This document shows, one piece after another, positions 27,746 to 37,376 of a stretch of DNA of 64,000 nt; position 1 is the first letter of the stretch; each line of letters opens with the position of its first letter. Origin of the DNA: Aquirhabdus sp. Lineage in GTDB: Bacteria; Pseudomonadota; Gammaproteobacteria; Pseudomonadales; Moraxellaceae. Position numbers and translations under genes: made by a program. Under the pieces are notes generated by a model. That model was not told where the DNA came from. It saw only the letters and a list, made by a program, of their open reading frames with translations, and made no database searches. The stretch lies in NCBI GenBank assembly GCA_030150135.1, contig JASLGO010000049.1, positions 1-64,000 of the forward strand. The letters are read 5' to 3'.

Positions 27746-28915
27746 TTAATCTAAGTAGTAAGTCGCTAATGGTGGGAAACCATTGAACTCTACAGATGAG
27801 TAAGAGTTGGTGTATGCACCTGTGGTCATCCAATAGATCTTGTCGCCAACAGCCAGATTCAATGGCAATTGATAATCAACGTTTTCATACATGATGTCGG
27901 TTGAGTCACAAGTTGGGCCAGCAAGTACGACGCCACCTTCTTTTTCCTTGTCTTCCATTTTTTCCGTATAGATTGGATATTTAATGGATTCGCCAAGCGT
28001 TTCGATTAGACCTTGGAACAGACCAACATCTAAGTAAACCCAACGTTTGAGATCGGTACGTGATTTACGGGAAATCAATACAACTTCGGAGACCAATACG
28101 CCTGATTCGCCAACCAATGAACGACCTGGTTCAAGAATGATTTCAGGAATATCATCGCCATAATCGTCTTGCAAATAGCGCGTAATTTCTTCGGCGTAGG
28201 TCTGGATCGGGTTGACTTCAGAGATATAGTTCGCTGGGAAACCGCCACCCATGTTGATCATTTTCAAGCTGACGTTTTCTTCGTATTTCATCCAGTCAAA
28301 CATGTATTTGACTTTAGATAATGCTGCATCCCAAACGGCGATGTCTTTTTGCTGACTACCGACGTGGAACGAAATCCCGTAAGGAATCAAGCCCAATAAT
28401 TTAGCTTGTACCAACAGGTCGAGAGCCATATCAGGATGGCAGCCAAACTTACGTGACAGTGGCCATTCCGCAGTTTCACCACCTTCAACCAGAATACGTA
28501 CGAAAATCTTTGAACCTGGCGCATTTTCAGCAATGCTTTGCAGGTCATTCTTTGAGTCTGTTGCAAACAGACGCACGCCTTTGTCATAAGCGTATTTAAC
28601 ATGTGCTGATTTCTTGATGGTATTGCCATAGGAAATACGCTCAGGATCAACACCACATTCCAATACACGATTCAGCTCAAAAATAGAGGCAATGTCAAAG
28701 CTAGAACCAAGCTCATTGAGCAATTTGACGACAGGTGCGCCAGGGTTTGCCTTCAGCGCGTAATGCACTTTAGCTTTAGGGAAGCAAGTAATGAGTTCTT
28801 TGTACTTTTGACGAATGATTTCCAGATCGACCACCAGAAACGGCGTTTCCTTGTCTTTGGAAAACTCTTGAATTTTTGTCCACTCTGCTGGGGAGCAATA
28901 GTTATTCAGGTTCAT
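27746..28915 (-). CDS. speC: ornithine/lysine decarboxylase, fold-III PLP type
   Basis: A PLP-dependent decarboxylase of the alanine-racemase fold, 389 aa, like the Pseudomonas SpeC type that makes putrescine. The PLP lysine is K55 in HYALKANP. GISFHVGSQ, MINMGGGFPA and ILEPGRSLVGESG bind the cofactor. GPTCDSTDI carries the catalytic Cys contributed across the dimer and the substrate Asp. Eukaryote-like ornithine decarboxylases share these motifs, and some bacterial members also take lysine, so the preferred substrate is not certain. It is monocistronic with a 248-bp upstream gap in which I see no clear gene or riboswitch. Confidence 0.88.
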   Translation of the reverse strand: MNLNNYCSPAEWTKIQEFSKDKETPFLVVDLEIIRQKYKELITCFPKAKVHYALKANPGAPVVKLLNELGSSFDIASIFELNRVLECGVDPERISYGNTIKKSAHVKYAYDKGVRLFATDSKNDLQSIAENAPGSKIFVRILVEGGETAEWPLSRKFGCHPDMALDLLVQAKLLGLIPYGISFHVGSQQKDIAVWDAALSKVKYMFDWMKYEENVSLKMINMGGGFPANYISEVNPIQTYAEEITRYLQDDYGDDIPEIILEPGRSLVGESGVLVSEVVLISRKSRTDLKRWVYLDVGLFQGLIETLGESIKYPIYTEKMEDKEKEGGVVLAGPTCDSTDIMYENVDYQLPLNLAVGDKIYWMTTGAYTNSYSSVEFNGFPPLATYYLD

Positions 28916-29163
28916 GGTGGTTCAACTCAATGAATAAAATGGAAAAATCGTTCTGAGGATTGCTCAGTAACACCACTTTTGCGCCATGTTTGCCATGATG
29001 TAAATGGCAGCATTTTGCAGGTGCCAAAGATATAGCCATAGGCGATCAGATTCAAGCATATCTCTATGTCAAATTGATAAAAAAACGACGAACTTCGAGA
29101 TTATTTACATTGTTTTCACAGATCGAGCCTTTTAAGGCGCAACCTGTGAATTTACACAAGAGG

Positions 29164-29817
29164 CTAGATCGATTCCGGTGCAGCAAGTAAGCGAGCCTCT
29201 AAGTTCGCTGCTTCAAGTTGTTCTGGTTGAGTCAGAGAGAGTTTAAGATCCTTGAGTAGACCATTTTCGAGACTGTATACCCAGCCGTGGACTTGTAAAG
29301 ACTGGCCGCGAGCCCAAGCATCTTCAACGATTGTTGTTTGTCCAATATTAAGGACTTGTTCGCGGACATTAAGCTCACATAAACGTGCCTGACGTTCGGC
29401 ATCGCTTGGTAAGTCAGCAAGTACATCGGCATATTTGCGCGCTGTGTCCTGAATATGTTGCAGCCAGTTGTCAATTAATCCAAGGCGGCGATTATGCAGT
29501 GCAGCCTGAATGCCGCCACAACCGTAATGACCGACGACGATGATGTGTTCTACTTTCAATACATCTACAGCAAATTGTAGTACCGACAAACAGTTAAAAT
29601 CGGTACAAATAACTTGATTGGCGACATTGCGATGGACAAACATTTCACCTGGTGCAAGGTCAACTAACTCGGTTGCAGGAACGCGACTGTCGGAGCATCC
29701 AATCCATAAATATTTAGGCGCTTGTTGACCGACTAATCGACTAAAAAACTCAGGATCGCGTTTAGCGGTTTCAGCAGCCCAAGCGCGATTACTTTTTAAT
29801 AAATGATCTAAAGACAT
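29164..29817 (-). CDS. can: beta-class carbonic anhydrase
   Basis: A zinc enzyme interconverting CO2 and bicarbonate. The ligands are C41 and D43 in WIGCSDSRVPA (with R45 forming the Asp-Arg dyad) and H97 and C100 in VVGHYGCGG. GEMFVHRNVANQV and the C-terminal VHGWVYSLENGLLKDL are conserved in the Can/CynT2 branch. At 217 aa it has normal length. The 146-aa membrane protein lies upstream on the same strand, separated by a probable terminator. Confidence 0.95.
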   Translation of the reverse strand: MSLDHLLKSNRAWAAETAKRDPEFFSRLVGQQAPKYLWIGCSDSRVPATELVDLAPGEMFVHRNVANQVICTDFNCLSVLQFAVDVLKVEHIIVVGHYGCGGIQAALHNRRLGLIDNWLQHIQDTARKYADVLADLPSDAERQARLCELNVREQVLNIGQTTIVEDAWARGQSLQVHGWVYSLENGLLKDLKLSLTQPEQLEAANLEARLLAAPESI

Positions 29818-29848
29818 GACAATGACAGCTCAGATAATAATTTACGTG

Positions 29849-29891
29849 AAAAAATGGGTTGCAACGACTTTGCATATCGTGAAATCGTTGC
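29849..29891 (-). terminator. probable terminator upstream of can
   Basis: A 7-bp stem (gcaacga 29861-29867, tcgttgc 29885-29891) with extra A-T pairs inside, followed on the minus strand by a T6 run (the A-run at 29849-29854). It would end the transcript of the small membrane protein. Confidence 0.55.
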
Positions 29892-29911
29892 GGTTTAGTT
29901 CATGAAAATGT

Positions 29912-30352
29912 TCACTCTTTGGTTGCCGATTCAGTATTTTCAATGTTTGGTGGTTGATGTCGAGCAAGATCTTCTTGGTGGATATTTTCAATGAGTTTGA
30001 TAAGTTTTCGTTCGCTATACATTGCTGTATAGATTTGGAAAACAAATCCCCCCAGCAACGCAATGAATCCCCAAAACATGAGACTGCCCAATGCGGCAAG
30101 TTGCACAAGTTGATCAGTCGGCATTTTCCCAATTTGAATTTGGTTGGCCAGCATCGCTGGATTGAGATACAGCGGTTTTTGTTGATAGAGCCAATAACAC
30201 AAGACTGCCAATAATACCCAGAGTAGCCAGCCTGTCATGTTCCATGACCGAATTTGACGTAAGCGACTTTTAATATATGCATCACGTTTTTGAGCATTTT
30301 TTACGAGTTGCTCAGCAATTTGGGTGTCAGTGATCGTTGGGTCGGTCAACAT
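29912..30352 (-). CDS. small two-helix membrane protein, unknown function
   Basis: A 146-aa protein with an N-terminal basic amphipathic stretch (KRDAYIKSRLRQIRS), two hydrophobic segments (about 39-57, WLLWVLLAVLCYWLYQ, and 86-108, ALGSLMFWGFIALLGGFVFQI) and a charged cytoplasmic tail. I recognise no domain. The layout, with both ends charged and a short periplasmic loop, suggests an inner-membrane protein. It lies between def and can on the same strand. Confidence 0.7.
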   Translation of the reverse strand: MLTDPTITDTQIAEQLVKNAQKRDAYIKSRLRQIRSWNMTGWLLWVLLAVLCYWLYQQKPLYLNPAMLANQIQIGKMPTDQLVQLAALGSLMFWGFIALLGGFVFQIYTAMYSERKLIKLIENIHQEDLARHQPPNIENTESATKE

Positions 30353-30500
30353 TGCAAATCATCCTTGTAAACTGGGGCAAGGGAAGTGGGTCACAAAAAA
30401 GATAGTGACATTTAACCAAAAGTCATGAAGCAATGAAATGGCAATGATGCTTGGAAACTTGACTTAAATGTCTCATGCATCAATCTCACCATTTGCATCA

Positions 30501-31016
30501 TTAGCGGACACGGACTTTTTCGCGTTCGCGTTTAACCAGTTTATCTTTGATACGTTGACGTTTGAGCGGTGATAAATAATCAACAAAGAGTTTGCCATTT
30601 AAGTGGTCCATCTCATGTTGAATACATACAGCGAGCAAACCATCTGCTTCGAGACTGAACGATTGACCAAAAAGGTCTAATGCGTCAATTCGTACTCGAG
30701 CAGGTCTTGCAACCTTGTCAAAGACTTCTGGAACAGATAAACATCCTTCTTCATAAGGAATAGTTTCTGTGCTCAGCGGCGTCACTTTTGGATTAATAAA
30801 AATCATCGGCTGACTTTTATCTTCAGTAATATCGATGACAATGAGTTCAATATGTCGATCAACTTGGCTTGCAGCCAAACCGACACCAGGAGCAGCATAC
30901 ATGGTTTCTAACATGTCATTTGCAAGAGTCCGGATGTCATCAGTGACTTTGTCAATCGGCTTTGCTCGCGTCCTGAGTCGCGGGTCAGGAAAGCTTAAAA
31001 TGGGAAGTAGTGCCAT
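30501..31016 (-). CDS. def: peptide deformylase
   Basis: A metalloenzyme removing the formyl group from nascent proteins. The three motifs are intact: [15 protein letters not shown] (metal-binding Cys) and QHEMDHLNG (HExxH-type). At 171 aa from [14 protein letters not shown] it has normal size. The frame extends to 31043, but homologues begin near 31016. An AAGGA lies 13 nt upstream, rather far. It is divergent from the LysM-dprA-tsaC unit, the arrangement also known in pseudomonads. Confidence 0.95.
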   Translation of the reverse strand: MALLPILSFPDPRLRTRAKPIDKVTDDIRTLANDMLETMYAAPGVGLAASQVDRHIELIVIDITEDKSQPMIFINPKVTPLSTETIPYEEGCLSVPEVFDKVARPARVRIDALDLFGQSFSLEADGLLAVCIQHEMDHLNGKLFVDYLSPLKRQRIKDKLVKREREKVRVR

Positions 31017-31316
31017 GATGTGGTGATATTCCTTGTATTGCATTAATCATCAAGATTTTGATTAATGGAAATCTATTTTACCGTGTATAGCACAGTGATG
31101 AAACGTTGTGCGATATGAAATATTTGCCTTTGAATACGAATATGCTGCTTTATATTCCTGATCGAGTAGGTTAATCTTGGAGATCATACGTTCAAATGCA
31201 ATTAAGATAGCGTGAATACTAGACTTAAAGTCAATAAACGCTTATTGTAAATGCCAACAGGGGACAGACAGGCAGTATAGCCTGAACGTGTGATCCATTA
31301 TATTAGGGAAATGATA

Positions 31317-32531
31317 ATGAGCGTGTCTATGTCTAAATGCATGCAGCACCAATTACAGAGTTCATCAGTCGTTTCAGACCAATTGACGCCTCCAAGCGAG
31401 CAGACCATGAATAAAAAAAATCGGATGACCACACTTGTGTTGGCGATGGCTATCGGTTTAGGGATGCCAATCCTTGCTTCAGCAACCAATAATCCTCCTC
31501 CAGCCGTTCGTGCTGATGCCCCTGATACTTATATCGTTAAAAAAGGCGATACACTTTGGGATATTTCAGGTAAATATCTGAAAGATGCTTGGCGCTGGAA
31601 AGAAATCTGGGCAGTGAATCCTCAAGTTAAAAACCCACATTGGATTTATCCAGGTGATCGTTTGATTCTTTGCAGTATCAAAGGTCGTACAGTTGTGGGT
31701 GTAGACCAAGGCGATGGCTGCGTGGGTGTTGCTCGTCGTATGGATGCTCCAGCAGATAGTTTAGATAACAATGTTGTTCGTCTATCTCCACAAATTCATG
31801 TTGAGGCACTCAACGCAGCAGTACCAGCTATTCCTTTAAAAGATATTAAATCTTGGCTAGTCGATGGTACTGTGGTGTCAGAAGATACCCTGAAAAAATC
31901 TCCTTATGTTCTTGCAACTACTGAACGTCATGTTGTCGCAGCTGCTGGTGAGTCTGTATATGTTCGTGGCGGGCGGTTAGTCGCTGGTGATAGCTATGGT
32001 ATCTATCGTGCGGGGGCACCATTTATTGATCCAGAAACTAAAGAGATTCTGGGTACAGAAGCTCGTCTTGTAGCGCGAGGTACTGCGACTGCTGTAGATA
32101 ATGATGTTTCTACAGTCGAGTTAACCGAAAATGTCCAGCAGGAAGTACGTGCAGATGATAGAGTAATGCCAGAGGAAGTTGTTCAGAATCCAGGTATTTT
32201 CTATCCAACCAATGCAGACAATGTTGCCTCTGGTCGCTTACTTCGAGTCATGGATGGTCTAGATCAAGCATCAACTAATAGTACGATTGCGATCAATCGC
32301 GGTGAACGAGATGGCGTAAAAGCAGGTCAGGTATTTGCAATCTATCGTCGTGGTGCATTAGTGATTGATAGCCATGATGGAAAACAAGTTCGATTACCAA
32401 GTGAGCGTAGTGGTCTTGCAATGGTTTTCCGTTCATTCAAGAAAATGAGCTATGCGCTCGTTCTTGAGGCGCATGGTTCAATTAAAGTCGGTGATGAGCT
32501 ACGCCCACCAGCTGGTTCAACTGACCAATAA
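31317..32531 (+). CDS. LysM-domain exported protein upstream of dprA
   Basis: A LysM peptidoglycan-binding protein that commonly precedes dprA. The LysM repeat is DTYIVKKGDTLWDISGKYL to WIYPGDRLIL (about 85-135). The remaining 270 residues form a conserved but uncharacterised domain. A signal-type hydrophobic segment (TTLVLAMAIGLGMPILASA) begins after an ATG at 31407. However, the best ribosome site, AGGG with 8-nt spacing, serves the ATG at 31317 and adds 30 residues before it. Either the protein has an unusually long N-region or translation begins at 31407. It is followed by dprA after 25 bp. Confidence 0.88.
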   Translation: MSVSMSKCMQHQLQSSSVVSDQLTPPSEQTMNKKNRMTTLVLAMAIGLGMPILASATNNPPPAVRADAPDTYIVKKGDTLWDISGKYLKDAWRWKEIWAVNPQVKNPHWIYPGDRLILCSIKGRTVVGVDQGDGCVGVARRMDAPADSLDNNVVRLSPQIHVEALNAAVPAIPLKDIKSWLVDGTVVSEDTLKKSPYVLATTERHVVAAAGESVYVRGGRLVAGDSYGIYRAGAPFIDPETKEILGTEARLVARGTATAVDNDVSTVELTENVQQEVRADDRVMPEEVVQNPGIFYPTNADNVASGRLLRVMDGLDQASTNSTIAINRGERDGVKAGQVFAIYRRGALVIDSHDGKQVRLPSERSGLAMVFRSFKKMSYALVLEAHGSIKVGDELRPPAGSTDQ

Positions 32532-32556
32532 GTTTTTGTTTTAAGATGATAATAAG

Positions 32557-33780
32557 ATGACACTAGCGTTGTTTACTGAGAGTTTTGATTTTAATGATTC
32601 AGTAAATCGTGCCACAAAACAATCATCTTCCCGCGAAGAAAATCCACAAGGCTGGCTCAATGAGCTGGCCTTGTGGCATTTGGTCAATCATTCGATTGTG
32701 ACGTGGCGTGGCTTAATCAGTCATTTCGGTCATGCTGGGCACGCAATTGACGCATCTACGGATGATTGGAAGTCACTTGCAGTACATGCGAGCCACATTA
32801 AACGTCTTAAAAGTTGGTATGAACGTGGTGATGTTTATCGGCATTTTGAACAAACGTTATCAGAATTAGAACGCGGTAGTTTTAATGTGCTCTTTGAGCA
32901 GATGCCTGAATATCCCGCCTTACTGAGTAAAACGACGGATTCCCCACCATTTTTATTTTATCGCGGTAATACTCAGTGCCTTCATCAGCCACAATTGGCG
33001 ATGGTCGGTACACGTAAACCTTCACCTAGCGCACGTAAAATAGCCTTTGAGTTCTCAAAAGAGCTGGCACAGTCGGGTATTTGGATTACCAGTGGATTAG
33101 CACAAGGGATTGATGCTGATTGTCATCGTGGAGCACTTGCAGCGGGTGGCGGGCGAACGATTGCTGTGTTGGGTACTGGTATCGATGTTTGCTATCCAGC
33201 CGCACATCAACCGCTTTATGATCAGATCGTTGCCGAAGGTGGTTTGGTGCTTACGGAATTTTTACCAAAAACAGAGCCGCTTGCGCATCATTTCCCTAGA
33301 CGTAATCGAATTGTCAGTGGCATGTCTGTCGGTGTGCTGGTGGTTGAGGCCGCGCTGAAAAGTGGTTCTTTGATTACGGCAAGATTAGCGGCTGAACAAG
33401 GTCGAGATGTGTTGGTGATTCCGGGGCATATTGCCAATGAGCAGGTGGCTGGGTGTCATCAGCTCATTCGTGAAGGTGCGCGCTTGGTGACCAGTGTTAA
33501 AGATATCTTAGAAGATTTGAATTTATCACGTAACCCACTGCTTGCGAGTGAGTTTGCAGTGAGTCCTCATGAAAGTGAGCTACCAGTGTCTTCTGCTACA
33601 CCAATAGAACCTCATTTACAGCCATTGATGGTGCATTTGGATTGGACAGGGCAAAGTATGGATACGTTGGTCGAGAGTAGTGGGATGGATGTGGCGACGT
33701 TATCTGGACTCCTGATGGAGCTTGAGTTGTCAGGTTTGGTGACGCAGGTGAACGGCTTATATCAGCGGTGTCGGGTATGA
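32557..33780 (+). CDS. dprA: DNA-processing protein DprA
   Basis: DprA loads RecA on incoming single-stranded DNA during natural transformation. The Rossmann-like core shows LAMVGTRKPS, ITSGLAQGIDADCHRGAL, TIAVLGTGIDVCYPAAHQPLYD, FPRRNRIVSG, VVEAALKSGSLITARLAAEQGR and VIPG, all conserved. An N-terminal helical region (about 1-110) and a C-terminal winged helix (about 340-407) are present. At 407 aa it is complete. The stop overlaps the tsaC start. Confidence 0.95.
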   Translation: MTLALFTESFDFNDSVNRATKQSSSREENPQGWLNELALWHLVNHSIVTWRGLISHFGHAGHAIDASTDDWKSLAVHASHIKRLKSWYERGDVYRHFEQTLSELERGSFNVLFEQMPEYPALLSKTTDSPPFLFYRGNTQCLHQPQLAMVGTRKPSPSARKIAFEFSKELAQSGIWITSGLAQGIDADCHRGALAAGGGRTIAVLGTGIDVCYPAAHQPLYDQIVAEGGLVLTEFLPKTEPLAHHFPRRNRIVSGMSVGVLVVEAALKSGSLITARLAAEQGRDVLVIPGHIANEQVAGCHQLIREGARLVTSVKDILEDLNLSRNPLLASEFAVSPHESELPVSSATPIEPHLQPLMVHLDWTGQSMDTLVESSGMDVATLSGLLMELELSGLVTQVNGLYQRCRV

Positions 33781-34358
33781 CAGATTTTCATGAGCAGTTT
33801 CAAAAGCAGTTGAATTCGGCTGTTGCTGCATTATGTGATGGTAAAGTGATTGCGTATCCTACCGAGGCTGTATGGGGGCTGGGCTGTGATCCGTGGAATG
33901 AACAGGCGGTTTTAGAAATACTGCGTTTGAAGCAACGACCTATTGAAAAAGGTGTGATTCTTATTGCGGCAGATATTGAGCAAATTGAGCCATTTTTAGA
34001 AAAATTAACAACTGAGCAGCGACAGCGCGTCATCGCCAGTTGGGTAGATGAGTATGCACCAGCAACAACGTGGCTCGTCCCCTTAACTGATCAGGTGCCT
34101 TGTTGGATTTCGGGTGAGCATTCGCAAGTTGCTGTGCGAGTGACGAAGCATCAGCAAACACAAGCCTTATGTCGTGCTTTCGGTAAGCCAATTGTGTCGA
34201 CGAGTGCAAATCCAAGTAGCGAACCGTCAGCAGTGGATGCGGCGATGGTGCGAACTTATTTTGCAGATCGGGTTTTTGTCTTTGAGGGTGAGACGGGTGG
34301 TGCGACCCAGCCGAGTGTGATTCGGGATGTGGGGACTGGGAAGGTACTGCGAGGGTGA
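33777..34358 (+). CDS. tsaC: threonylcarbamoyl-AMP synthase
   Basis: A YrdC/Sua5-domain enzyme making threonylcarbamoyl-AMP for the t6A37 modification of tRNA. VIAYPTEAVWGLGCDPWN with the KQRP motif, PIVSTSANPSSEPSA and IRDVGTGKVLRG match the short YrdC form of 190-200 aa. The start is the ATG at 33777, giving the ATGA overlap with dprA that signals translational coupling. A GTG at 33768 is possible but less likely. No Sua5 C-terminal domain is present. Confidence 0.94.
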   Translation: MTDFHEQFQKQLNSAVAALCDGKVIAYPTEAVWGLGCDPWNEQAVLEILRLKQRPIEKGVILIAADIEQIEPFLEKLTTEQRQRVIASWVDEYAPATTWLVPLTDQVPCWISGEHSQVAVRVTKHQQTQALCRAFGKPIVSTSANPSSEPSAVDAAMVRTYFADRVFVFEGETGGATQPSVIRDVGTGKVLRG

Positions 34359-34502
34359 AATACGAAAATTTATGTAAATGAAATATAATTTGGTTGTTTA
34401 ATGATCAAATTATTATAATATTGTTGTCAATGATATCGTCCCATACAAAAAATAGTGACAAAGCATAAAATTTTATTCTAAAAATTAGAGAGGTATAGCG
34501 AT

Positions 34503-34805
34503 ATGAAACATCGAAGAGTTCTGCCAATTTTTTTAGGAGTTTGTGTGTTTGGTTTTGTTTCTGTTGGTTGGGCGCAACCAGACAGTCTCGCACAAAATGC
34601 TCCTCAGGACTCTCATTTGGTTCATTCGAAGACCGCAGTAAACTCACGAAAGCTGCCGAAAGACCAGCTTGCAGAATTAGGTGTGGAGGATCAACTAAAA
34701 CTTCAACAGCAAATGGATCGTCGGAGTAAGATGCAGCAAAGCATGAGTAATATGATGAAAAAGGAGTCTGATACATCCAGTTCAGTCAGTGGAAATTTAA
34801 AATAA
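34503..34805 (+). CDS. small secreted hypothetical protein
   Basis: A 100-aa protein with a clear signal peptide (MKHRRVLPIFLGVCVFGFVSVGWA, cleavage near residue 24) and a hydrophilic mature part that is Gln/Lys/Ser-rich and probably helical in DQLAELGVEDQLKLQQQMDR. A GAGAGG ribosome site is 8 nt before the ATG. No known domain was recognised and no cysteine remains after cleavage. It sits alone behind an AT-rich 144-bp gap and may be a lineage-specific periplasmic protein. Confidence 0.7.
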   Translation: MKHRRVLPIFLGVCVFGFVSVGWAQPDSLAQNAPQDSHLVHSKTAVNSRKLPKDQLAELGVEDQLKLQQQMDRRSKMQQSMSNMMKKESDTSSSVSGNLK

Positions 34806-34869
34806 TTAAACGAAGGTGAGACAACAGGGTGTTGATATTTGAGGGCTGCTGTAAAAACGTTAGTAAATT

Positions 34870-35964
34870 TTACAATCCATCCAACAACTCCCTAAAATCT
34901 CTCGTGATCTGAATGGTCGCTTCATACGCGGCTTTGTTAATCATAGCCATGCTGACAAATCCATGTCCTTGACCTTCCACACGATAAGCAACGCAATGTG
35001 AGCCTGCTTCACGCATTTTGAGTGCATAGATTTCAGCTTCATCGCGCAAACTGTCAAATGCGGCTGTGACGATTAATGCGGGCGGTAATTTTGCTAAATT
35101 GCCAAATATGGGCGATACGCGTGGGTCAGAGAGAGGCAATAAGCTATTTGCTAAATGCATTTCCTTTGCCAATTCCACATCTACGCGCGAGAGAAATAAT
35201 CCCTCACCAAAAGCATGGTGTGATGGGTAATCATTGATCAAGTCTACAGATGGATAAATCAAAAGCTGTGCAGCAGGCGCATAGTCTGTACCAACGGTAA
35301 GTTGGCTGACGACTGCTGCAAGATTCCCGCCAGCACTATCGCCGCCTACAGCAATTTTGGTCGGGTCAGCACCTAAGCGTGCTGCGTTAGCATGTGCCCA
35401 TTGAAGTGTATCAACACAATCTTCAATTGCAGCTGGTGAAGGATGATCGGGCATTAAGCGATAAGTGACACTTAAGACCTGCATCTGTCCATGTTGGCAG
35501 AGGAGGCGACAAGGATCGTCATGCGTATCGACATCACCGACTATAAAACTACCACCATGAAAGTAAACTAAAAGAGGCAAAGGCTTTCGACTCTTTTTTG
35601 CTGAGTGATGCAGTATAGGTGTGTAATGACGAACAGCCAAACGGCCTGAGCGACTTGGTATAGTCCAATCTCTTACTGTAGCGACTGGAATGGGCTTGGC
35701 AATCGCTGCCATGTCTCTGCGAAAATGAATCCGACTAGTTTCTGGTGTTGGATTGGATCCGTCTGCTGCACTGATAAATTTGCGTACTGAGAGTAGCATT
35801 TGCACATGAGGATCGAGATTTGGAAATTTCTCGTGATTAAAGCCCAAAGAGCGAGCGATAGCGCGTTGACCTGCTGGAGGTATTCGCGTTGATAACCGTA
35901 AGACAGTACCTTTTAATTTCTCGATACGAGCAGGTAGGTTTTTGAGGCGACCGATCAAAAGCAC
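34870..35964 (-). CDS. HSL-family alpha/beta hydrolase, copy A
   Basis: A 364-aa esterase of the hormone-sensitive-lipase (family IV) group. The oxyanion motif is YFHGGSFIVGD, the nucleophile motif GGDSAGGNLAAV, the acid lies in TAAFDSLRDEAEIY and the His in GQGHGFV. About 110 residues precede the core (RLKNLPARIEKLKGTVLRL onward) and are shared with the next gene. No signal peptide is seen. Probable substrates are short- to medium-chain esters. It lies 78 bp downstream of copy B on the same strand. Confidence 0.9.
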   Translation of the reverse strand: MLLIGRLKNLPARIEKLKGTVLRLSTRIPPAGQRAIARSLGFNHEKFPNLDPHVQMLLSVRKFISAADGSNPTPETSRIHFRRDMAAIAKPIPVATVRDWTIPSRSGRLAVRHYTPILHHSAKKSRKPLPLLVYFHGGSFIVGDVDTHDDPCRLLCQHGQMQVLSVTYRLMPDHPSPAAIEDCVDTLQWAHANAARLGADPTKIAVGGDSAGGNLAAVVSQLTVGTDYAPAAQLLIYPSVDLINDYPSHHAFGEGLFLSRVDVELAKEMHLANSLLPLSDPRVSPIFGNLAKLPPALIVTAAFDSLRDEAEIYALKMREAGSHCVAYRVEGQGHGFVSMAMINKAAYEATIQITRDFRELLDGL

Positions 35965-36042
35965 GTCCTCAAGATCGAGGATTGATGAGCATTGTCATTG
36001 TATAAATGCTCTAAGCTGGTTTGATCGGAGAGGCTCATGTTA

Positions 36043-37125
36043 TTAACTCAAGCTGTCGAGCAAGGCTCTAAAGTCATGCGCGATTTTTACCGTTGCCTCA
36101 TGCGCAGCGCGGTTAATTGGCGTGATATTGATAAAGCCATGCCCTTGACCTTCTACACGATAGGCATCGCAATGCGTTCCTGCTTCGCGTAGTTTAACGG
36201 CGTAGAGTTCACCTTCGTCACGCAACGTATCAAGTTCAGCGGTGACCAGTAGCGCTGGTGCTAATCCTTCTAGTTGACCAAATAAAGGGGATACACGAGG
36301 GTCGGTTCGCTTAACGCGAGTGCCGCCAAAATAGGCTATTTTTGCATTATCCATGTCGGTTTGGTCCAAGAATAGCCCTTTGCCATACGCACCATGAGAT
36401 GGATAGACACCATCCATATCGACCACTGGATAGATTAAGAGTTGTGCCGCAGGTGCATAGGTTTTTCCTGCTGCCAGTTGGCTGACGACCGCAGACAAGT
36501 TCCCACCAGCACTGTCGCCACCAACGGCGATTTTGGTTGGGTCAATGCCGAGTTGTTTTGCGTTTTTATGAGCCCATTTCAATGCATCTAGGCAGTCATT
36601 GGGTGCAGCTGGTGCTGGGTTTTCTGGTGCGAGGCGATAAGTTACGCTGAGAACTTGAACTTGAGCGTGCTGGCAGAGTAAACGGCACGGCTCATCATGG
36701 GTGTCCAAGTCACCCACCACAAAACCACCGCCGTGAAAGAATACCAGTAAAGGCAGTGGTTTAGTATTTTGGCCGTAGACACGTGGAATGTAGTGGCGAA
36801 CGGCGAGATTGCCTGAGCGAGCAGGAATTTCTAAATTACTGACGCGTTCGACAGTGGTTGGTTTATCAATAATAGATGACATTTCTTTACGGAAATGACG
36901 GCGGCTTTTTTCTGGATTTGCGCCGATTAGACCGCCGCCATTCATGTGGCTGCGTACAGCGATCAAAACTTGTAGATGTGAGTCAAGTGCCGAGAATTGA
37001 TCATCAAAACCGAGTGCTTTAGCGAGAATTCGCTGACCCAATGATGGAATCCGCATCGTTAAACGTGCGGCGGAGCCTTGAAGTTTTTCAATACGTGCGG
37101 TCAAGTTCTTAACGAGTGCTGCCAC
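36043..37125 (-). CDS. HSL-family alpha/beta hydrolase, copy B
   Basis: A 360-aa paralogue of the downstream esterase with the same plan: N-terminal ARIEKLQGSAARLTMRIP segment, FFHGGGFVVGD, GGDSAGGNLSAV, TAELDTLRDEGELY and GQGHGF. The two align over their whole length with long identical runs (for example KIAVGGDSAGGNL), so they arose by tandem duplication. Divergence is strongest in the cap region around residues 250-280, which may reflect different substrates. It is the promoter-proximal gene of the pair. Confidence 0.9.
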   Translation of the reverse strand: MAALVKNLTARIEKLQGSAARLTMRIPSLGQRILAKALGFDDQFSALDSHLQVLIAVRSHMNGGGLIGANPEKSRRHFRKEMSSIIDKPTTVERVSNLEIPARSGNLAVRHYIPRVYGQNTKPLPLLVFFHGGGFVVGDLDTHDEPCRLLCQHAQVQVLSVTYRLAPENPAPAAPNDCLDALKWAHKNAKQLGIDPTKIAVGGDSAGGNLSAVVSQLAAGKTYAPAAQLLIYPVVDMDGVYPSHGAYGKGLFLDQTDMDNAKIAYFGGTRVKRTDPRVSPLFGQLEGLAPALLVTAELDTLRDEGELYAVKLREAGTHCDAYRVEGQGHGFINITPINRAAHEATVKIAHDFRALLDSLS

Positions 37126-37263
37126 AACATGTCCTCATTGCAGTTGAAGTTTGGTGCTATTAAAGCATGTATTTGTGACAATTAGTATTGTCAGGATATT
37201 CTTTTCGAATGGGTCGCATTCGCCATCATCGAAGATTATAGTAGGCAAATTGTGCTTATTTGC

Positions 37264-37290
37264 CTTGAATTATGCCAATCAAACCCAATT
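37264..37290 (+). promoter_or_regulatory. sigma-32-like heat-shock promoter for grpE
   Basis: CTTGAAT (37264-37270), a 13-bp spacer and CCCAATT (37284-37290) resemble the CTTGAAA-N13/14-CCCCATnT consensus. It lies 86 bp before the chosen grpE start and overlaps the only longer start in this frame, which argues against that longer start. Confidence 0.5.
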
Positions 37291-37376
37291 CATTTTTCAT
37301 GATTTTATATCACCGAGTGCGGACTGCACTGTTTCGCTGCTTTTATTATTGTTGTTATTTATTAAAGAGGTCTGTT

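Noticed and set aside
29842..30132. A 96-codon minus-strand frame overlapping the small membrane protein
   Set aside because: It covers the end of the 146-aa gene and the terminator region. The membrane protein has better composition and topology.
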